From: JBBECE01 sp040881985
GTDB taxonomy: Bacteria; Pseudomonadota; Alphaproteobacteria; Rhizobiales; Devosiaceae
Assembly: GCA_040881985.1 (NCBI GenBank)
Contig: JBBECE010000029.1
Coordinates: 24,345-88,344, forward strand
Length of the DNA stretch: 64,000 nt
Direction: 5' to 3'
Positions 60,134 through 64,000 of this stretch are shown piece after piece (position 1 is the first letter of the stretch; each line of letters starts with the position of its first letter). The notes beneath the pieces were generated by a model. The model had not been told where the DNA came from, made no database searches, and worked only from the letters and a program-made list of their open reading frames with translations. The translations under genes were made by a program, and so were the position numbers.

Positions 60134-61978
60134 ATGCGGCGGTTTCAGGCCCGGATCACAGCGTTTTGGCAGGACCAAAGGGGCGCTTTCGCGACCATTT
60201 TCGGCATCCTGCTGATTGTCATCGTCGCCACCTCCGGGGCGGTCGTCGACTTCGTCGGTGTGCAACAGGCGCGCAACAAGGCGCAACTGGCGCTCGACGC
60301 CGCGACGCTGGCGCTGCAACCCAACATCTATACCTGGACAGACGACGAGCTGATGGGCGCCGCCGAGGACCTCATGGTCGAGCGGATCGCCGACGATACG
60401 ATCTCGGTCGATGTCGAGTCGGTTGAAGTCGACGAAGAGGACGGCAAGCTCTATTTCCTCGCCAAACTCAACGTGCCAACGGTGTTCGTCAGCCTCGTCA
60501 ACATCCCGTCTATGGACGTGCGCGTCGCCTCGCAGGCGATGGCCGGCGGCAACGACGTCGAAGTGTCGCTGGTCCTCGACATCACGGGTTCGATGGCTGG
60601 CGACAAGATCGTCGATCTGCGCGCCGCTGCCAACGACTTCGTCGACATCGTCGTCAAGGACGACCAGGATCCCTTCTATTCGAAGGTGGCGCTGGTCCCT
60701 TATTCCAACTCGGTCAACGTGGCCGGCTATGCGGCCCAGGTGCGCGGTTCGGTCACCGGTTCGACGGGGATCACCAATGCGGTGTGGAAGAGCGGCGGCA
60801 CCAAGAATATCACCGGCGCGACGCGCGCCTCGCAGGCGGTCATCACCTCGGCCAACCACGGCCTCATCAATGGCGATTACATCCGTATTACCAGCGTCAG
60901 CGGCATGACGCAGCTGAATAGCAAGAACTACATCGTTTCGGACAAAACGACCAACACCTTCAAAATCAAGAACGCCACGACCGGCGCCTATATCAACAGC
61001 TCGAGCTACAGCAACTACTCGTCCGGCGGACTGATCCAGAAGTGCCTCGCCGCGCTGTGCGAGGTTGTCGTCACGTCCAACGCGCACGGCATCTCGAACG
61101 GCGAGAGCGTCAAGATCACCGGCGTCAACGGCATGACGCAGATCAATAACACGGGCAACGCGTCCTGGCTGGTGAACAGCGTTACCGCCGATACCTTCCA
61201 GCTCAGCGCCTCGACCGGGTGGAGTTATGGCACCTACACGAACAGCGGCTCTTCCTGGTGCCTTCTCGCCGGCTGCGAATACTACCGATTCCTCAACGCC
61301 AGCGCCGATGCCGCCAGAATCTTCCAGATCAGCACCTGCGCGAGCGAACGCACCGGCGCCGAGGCGTTCACGGACGCGGCGCCGACAACGGCGCTGCTTG
61401 GCCGGAACTATCCCGCCTCGAATAATCCTTGCCCGACGGAAACCGAAATCGTGCCGCTCACCGCCGACAAGGTTTTACTCGGGAACGAAATCGACGACCT
61501 CGAAGAATCCGGTTCGACCGGCGGGCATATCGGCATCGCCTGGGGCTGGTATTTGCTGGCGCCGAGTTTCGGCTATTTGTTCCCGGCCGAGAGCCAGCCG
61601 GGCGCCTATAACGCAGACAACTTGATCAAGGTCGCGGTGCTGATGACCGATGGCGCATTCAATACCGCCTATTGCCTGGACGTAATCGCCGCGGACTCCA
61701 CAAGTGGCAGCGGATCGTCGTCGGATCACATCAATTGCAACGCGCCGAATGGGAGCGCTTTCGATCAGGCCGAAACGCTTTGCGACGAGATGAAAGACGC
61801 CGGCATCGTCATCTATACGGTCGGGTTCGATATCGGAGACCTGGACGACGCGATCGACCTGATGGCCAATTGCGCCACCGACTCGGCGCACGCCTTGCTG
61901 GCCGATGACGGGGCTGAACTGGCCGCGGCGTTCCAGAACATCGCGCAATCGATTTCCGAGCTGCGGCTGGCGCTCTAA
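60134..61978 (+). CDS. Tad-type pilus-associated vWA protein with two inserted FCCH-like repeats
   Basis: 614 residues from ATG 60134. N-terminal TadE/TadG-like segment (RRFQARITAFWQDQRGAFA) and membrane helix (about 17-40), then a von Willebrand A domain with MIDAS DITGSMAG (about 149) and the later LMTDGAFNT and YTVGFDIG. Between them, about residues 234-302 and 309-376, are two related Asn/Gly/Ser/Thr-rich repeats (ITSANHGLINGDYIRITSV / VTSNAHGISNGESVKITGV) of the FCCH-like type seen in phage tail proteins. Four or more cysteine pairs possible. No tad operon nearby. Confidence 0.85.
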   Translation: MRRFQARITAFWQDQRGAFATIFGILLIVIVATSGAVVDFVGVQQARNKAQLALDAATLALQPNIYTWTDDELMGAAEDLMVERIADDTISVDVESVEVDEEDGKLYFLAKLNVPTVFVSLVNIPSMDVRVASQAMAGGNDVEVSLVLDITGSMAGDKIVDLRAAANDFVDIVVKDDQDPFYSKVALVPYSNSVNVAGYAAQVRGSVTGSTGITNAVWKSGGTKNITGATRASQAVITSANHGLINGDYIRITSVSGMTQLNSKNYIVSDKTTNTFKIKNATTGAYINSSSYSNYSSGGLIQKCLAALCEVVVTSNAHGISNGESVKITGVNGMTQINNTGNASWLVNSVTADTFQLSASTGWSYGTYTNSGSSWCLLAGCEYYRFLNASADAARIFQISTCASERTGAEAFTDAAPTTALLGRNYPASNNPCPTETEIVPLTADKVLLGNEIDDLEESGSTGGHIGIAWGWYLLAPSFGYLFPAESQPGAYNADNLIKVAVLMTDGAFNTAYCLDVIAADSTSGSGSSSDHINCNAPNGSAFDQAETLCDEMKDAGIVIYTVGFDIGDLDDAIDLMANCATDSAHALLADDGAELAAAFQNIAQSISELRLAL

Positions 61979-62117
61979 AGCGGACGGGCGCGCCGCGGGC
62001 GCGGCCGCAATCGCTGCAATTCCGATCGCCTTGGGGGCCCATTGAATGCGTGCGCCGCATCGACTTGCGGCCGGCGGGAGCCTACAGTGCGGCGCCCGAG
62101 CAGGGGAGCAGGCCGGT

Positions 62118-63857
62118 ATGGCCGAGCCACGCGAGCGGCGGCACCTTGCCGCCATTCTGGTCGCCGACGTGTTTGGCTATTCGCGCCTGATGTCGGGCGA
62201 CGAGAGCGGCACGCTGAACGCGCTCAACGCCCATCTGGACGAGTTGGTCAGGCCGGCGATGTCCGAGTATTCGGGCCGCATCGTCAAGACGATCGGCGAC
62301 GGGGTGCTGGCCGAGTTCGGCAGCGCGGTGGATGCGGTGCAATGCGCGGTGGCGCTGCAGCGGGGTATGCACGAGCGGAGCGCGGAAGTGCCCGAGGACC
62401 GGCGGATCACCTTCCGGATCGGGATCAACCTGGGCGACGTCATCGTCCAGAACGACGATGTGTTCGGCGACGGGGTGAACGTGGCGGCGCGCCTCGAGGG
62501 GCTGGCGGCGCCGGGCGGCATCGTCATTTCGGCGAGCGTGCACGAGCAGGTCAGGGGCAAGCTGCCGCAGGCGTTCAGGGACCTGGGCCCGCAAAACGTC
62601 AAGAACATTCCCGAGCCGGTGCACGCCTTCGAGGTGACGATCGACGGCGCCGGGACGCTGGCCCGGCCGAGCGTCGCAAAGGAGCGCACTCTGCCCTCGA
62701 TCGTGGTGCTGCCGCTGGACAATATGAGCGAGGACGCCTCGCAGACTTTCTTCGCCGACGGCATCACCGAGGACGTGATCACCGAGCTCTCCCGCTTCCC
62801 GGACCTGTTCGTCATCGCCCGCAATTCGGCGTTCAGCTACAAGGGCAAGGCGGTCAAGGTGCAGGAAATCGCCCGCGAACTCGGCGTACATTATGTGGTC
62901 GAGGGCAGCGTCCGGCGCAGCGGCAACCGGGTCCGCGTGACCGTGCAGCTGATCGACGCGGCGACCGGCCACCACGTTTATGCGGAGCGCTTCGACCGCG
63001 AGATCGAGGACCTGTTTGAGCTGCAGGACGAGATTACCCAGTCGATCGTGGCCACTCTGCCCGGCCAGGTGCGGTCGGCCGAAACCGAGCGGGTGCGCCG
63101 CCAGGCGCCACAGAGCATGGCGGCATATGATTTCCTCCTGGCCGGGCGGATCATGCATCACCGGGTGACCCCGAAGGATAATGCCGAGGCGATCAGGCTG
63201 CTCGACCAGGCGATCGCGCTCGATCCGAACTACGCGGCCGCCTATGCGTGGAAGGGGTGCGTACTCGGCCAGTCGCTGGAGTTCGGATTCGGCGGCGATC
63301 CGCTGTCCGTCCAGGAACAGGCCATGGCGGCGGTGCACCGGGCACTGGCGATCGACGAAAACGACGTCGAATGCCACCGGCTGATGTGCGAGGTGTACAT
63401 GTTCCACCACAAGCTCGACAAGGCGGTGCCGCATGCCGAGCGGGCGCTTGCGCTCAACCCCAACGACCCGCGGATCGTGGCGCAGCGCGGCGAGTTGCTA
63501 ACCTGGCTCGGGCAGGCCGAGGAAGGGACCGAGTGGCTGCAGCGGGCGGCGCGGCTCGACCCCTACGGGGCGGCGCGTCGGGGACATCTGCTGGGCCGGG
63601 CGCTGTTCGGCGCCGGCCGGTTCGCCGAGGCGGTCACCGCCTACCGGACGATCACCCGGCCCGATTGCGGCAAGCGGGCTGAACTGGCGGCGAGCTTTTC
63701 GCTGGCGGGCACGGCGGACGACGCCGGCGGCCTGGTTGCGGAAATGGCAGGGGACTGCGCGAAATTTTCCGCCGAGGCCTATGTAGCGCGGCTCGCCTAC
63801 GCGCGGCGCGAAGACCGCGAGAAAATGCTGGCCGCAATGAAGGCCGCGGGGCTGTAG
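62118..63857 (+). CDS. Class III nucleotide cyclase with TolB-like and TPR domains
   Basis: 579 residues from ATG 62118. Cyclase domain (8-175) keeps both metal aspartates (LVADVFGYSR, TIGDGVLAEF) and the VNVAAR transition-state Asn/Arg. A TolB-like nucleoside-binding type domain follows (about 195-330: VLPLDNMSED, ADGITEDVITELSR, YVVEGSVRR) and TPR-like repeats fill 345-579. No membrane helix. This three-part architecture is abundant in Rhizobiales; it makes cAMP presumably in response to a bound ligand or partner. Confidence 0.9.
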   Translation: MAEPRERRHLAAILVADVFGYSRLMSGDESGTLNALNAHLDELVRPAMSEYSGRIVKTIGDGVLAEFGSAVDAVQCAVALQRGMHERSAEVPEDRRITFRIGINLGDVIVQNDDVFGDGVNVAARLEGLAAPGGIVISASVHEQVRGKLPQAFRDLGPQNVKNIPEPVHAFEVTIDGAGTLARPSVAKERTLPSIVVLPLDNMSEDASQTFFADGITEDVITELSRFPDLFVIARNSAFSYKGKAVKVQEIARELGVHYVVEGSVRRSGNRVRVTVQLIDAATGHHVYAERFDREIEDLFELQDEITQSIVATLPGQVRSAETERVRRQAPQSMAAYDFLLAGRIMHHRVTPKDNAEAIRLLDQAIALDPNYAAAYAWKGCVLGQSLEFGFGGDPLSVQEQAMAAVHRALAIDENDVECHRLMCEVYMFHHKLDKAVPHAERALALNPNDPRIVAQRGELLTWLGQAEEGTEWLQRAARLDPYGAARRGHLLGRALFGAGRFAEAVTAYRTITRPDCGKRAELAASFSLAGTADDAGGLVAEMAGDCAKFSAEAYVARLAYARREDREKMLAAMKAAGL

Positions 63858-63908
63858 TTGCGCCCGGTTCGGGGCGAACGCCTTGCGTACTCTCGTTACG
63901 CACCGGAT

Positions 63909-63985
63909 TGGTACCGCCTCCCCGGATTGAACGGGGGACCTCTAGATCCACAATCTAGCGCTCTAACCAACTGAGCTAAGGCGGC
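63909..63985 (-). tRNA. tRNA-His (GTG)
   Basis: 77-base cloverleaf on the minus strand. Acceptor GCCGCCT pairs with AGGCGGT (first pair G1-U72 wobble), D-stem GCTC/GAGC, anticodon stem CTAGA/TCTAG with loop TTGTGGA (anticodon GTG), T-stem CCCCG/CGGGG and encoded CCA. The discriminator is A73, not C73, so a G-1:C73 pair cannot form, although the genomic base before G1 is G. This matches the alphaproteobacterial tRNA-His anomaly. Confidence 0.95.
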
Positions 63986-64000
63986 CCGGGACGAGACGGG

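Noticed and set aside
60832..61262. Phage-like repeats considered as a prophage remnant
   Set aside because: No integrase, capsid, terminase or att site near; host-like composition; the repeats are in frame inside an otherwise complete vWA gene.

Overview
This 64 kb window is a contiguous piece of an alphaproteobacterial core chromosome, most likely from Hyphomicrobiales (Rhizobiales) or a close relative. The reasons are: G+C is high (about 60-67% in the blocks I counted); the FO genes form an atpI-B-E-F'-F cluster with a b' subunit and without the F1 genes; the aa3 oxidase cluster includes the tiny coxF and ctaG; hisS, hisZ and short-form hisG are adjacent; several small families typical of the order are present (DUF1127, DUF2093, DUF4170, a DUF6101-like protein, IalB); and the tRNA-His has the G1:U72/A73 acceptor end known from this class. 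Genus cannot be fixed from the sequence. There is no prophage, IS element, integrase or CRISPR array.

Layout. 1-3 kb: end of smc, then the FO operon behind a clear sigma-70-type promoter. 3-6 kb: an opposite-strand cluster of envelope and redox proteins (a small secreted protein, a lipoprotein, a peroxiredoxin, a DsbD-N-like protein), then yqgE. 6.2-18.8 kb: a long minus-strand gene train that reads ctaC-ctaD-ctaB-coxF-ctaG-ctaE-DUF983-surf1-thrC-M16 peptidase-GNAT-EAL protein, with many 4-base start/stop overlaps, so aa3 oxidase biogenesis may be transcriptionally linked to threonine synthesis, a peptidase and a c-di-GMP enzyme. 19-24 kb: ialB, DUF1127, a LysR regulator, an ABC-2 exporter whose ATPase gene has a one-base frameshift, and gamma-glutamylcysteine synthetase. 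24-34 kb: housekeeping (rsmE, ubiA, CysQ-like phosphatase, DUF374 acyltransferase, LpxB-related protein, xseA, purD, patatin, tadA). 34-45 kb: mutL, rsmD, a pseudouridine synthase, lipoprotein, lspA, ileS, ribF, a HAD phosphatase and a degenerate EAL membrane protein. 45-49 kb: a sigma-54 activator and a polyprenyl-phosphate sugar pathway (GT2-GtrA plus GT39-like). 49.7-51.7 kb: groES-groEL under CIRCE. 52-58 kb: small envelope proteins, a second GT2 and hisG-hisZ-hisS. 58-64 kb: a possible leader/attenuator, tag, an L,D-transpeptidase, a Tad-type von Willebrand protein with inserted repeats, a class III cyclase/TolB/TPR protein, and tRNA-His.

Most interesting points: two tandem FCCH-like repeats inserted in a pilus-type vWA protein; a 20-codon ORF with a perfect Shine-Dalgarno sequence followed by a hairpin and a terminator-like hairpin; a low-G+C patch inside hisS in the same window as an anomalous tRNA-His; a cloverleaf-like dispersed repeat in three copies, one of which encodes the C-terminus of Tag; a catalytically dead EAL membrane protein divergent from a sigma-54 activator; and the frameshifted exporter ATPase. 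No clear new defence or mobile system was found.
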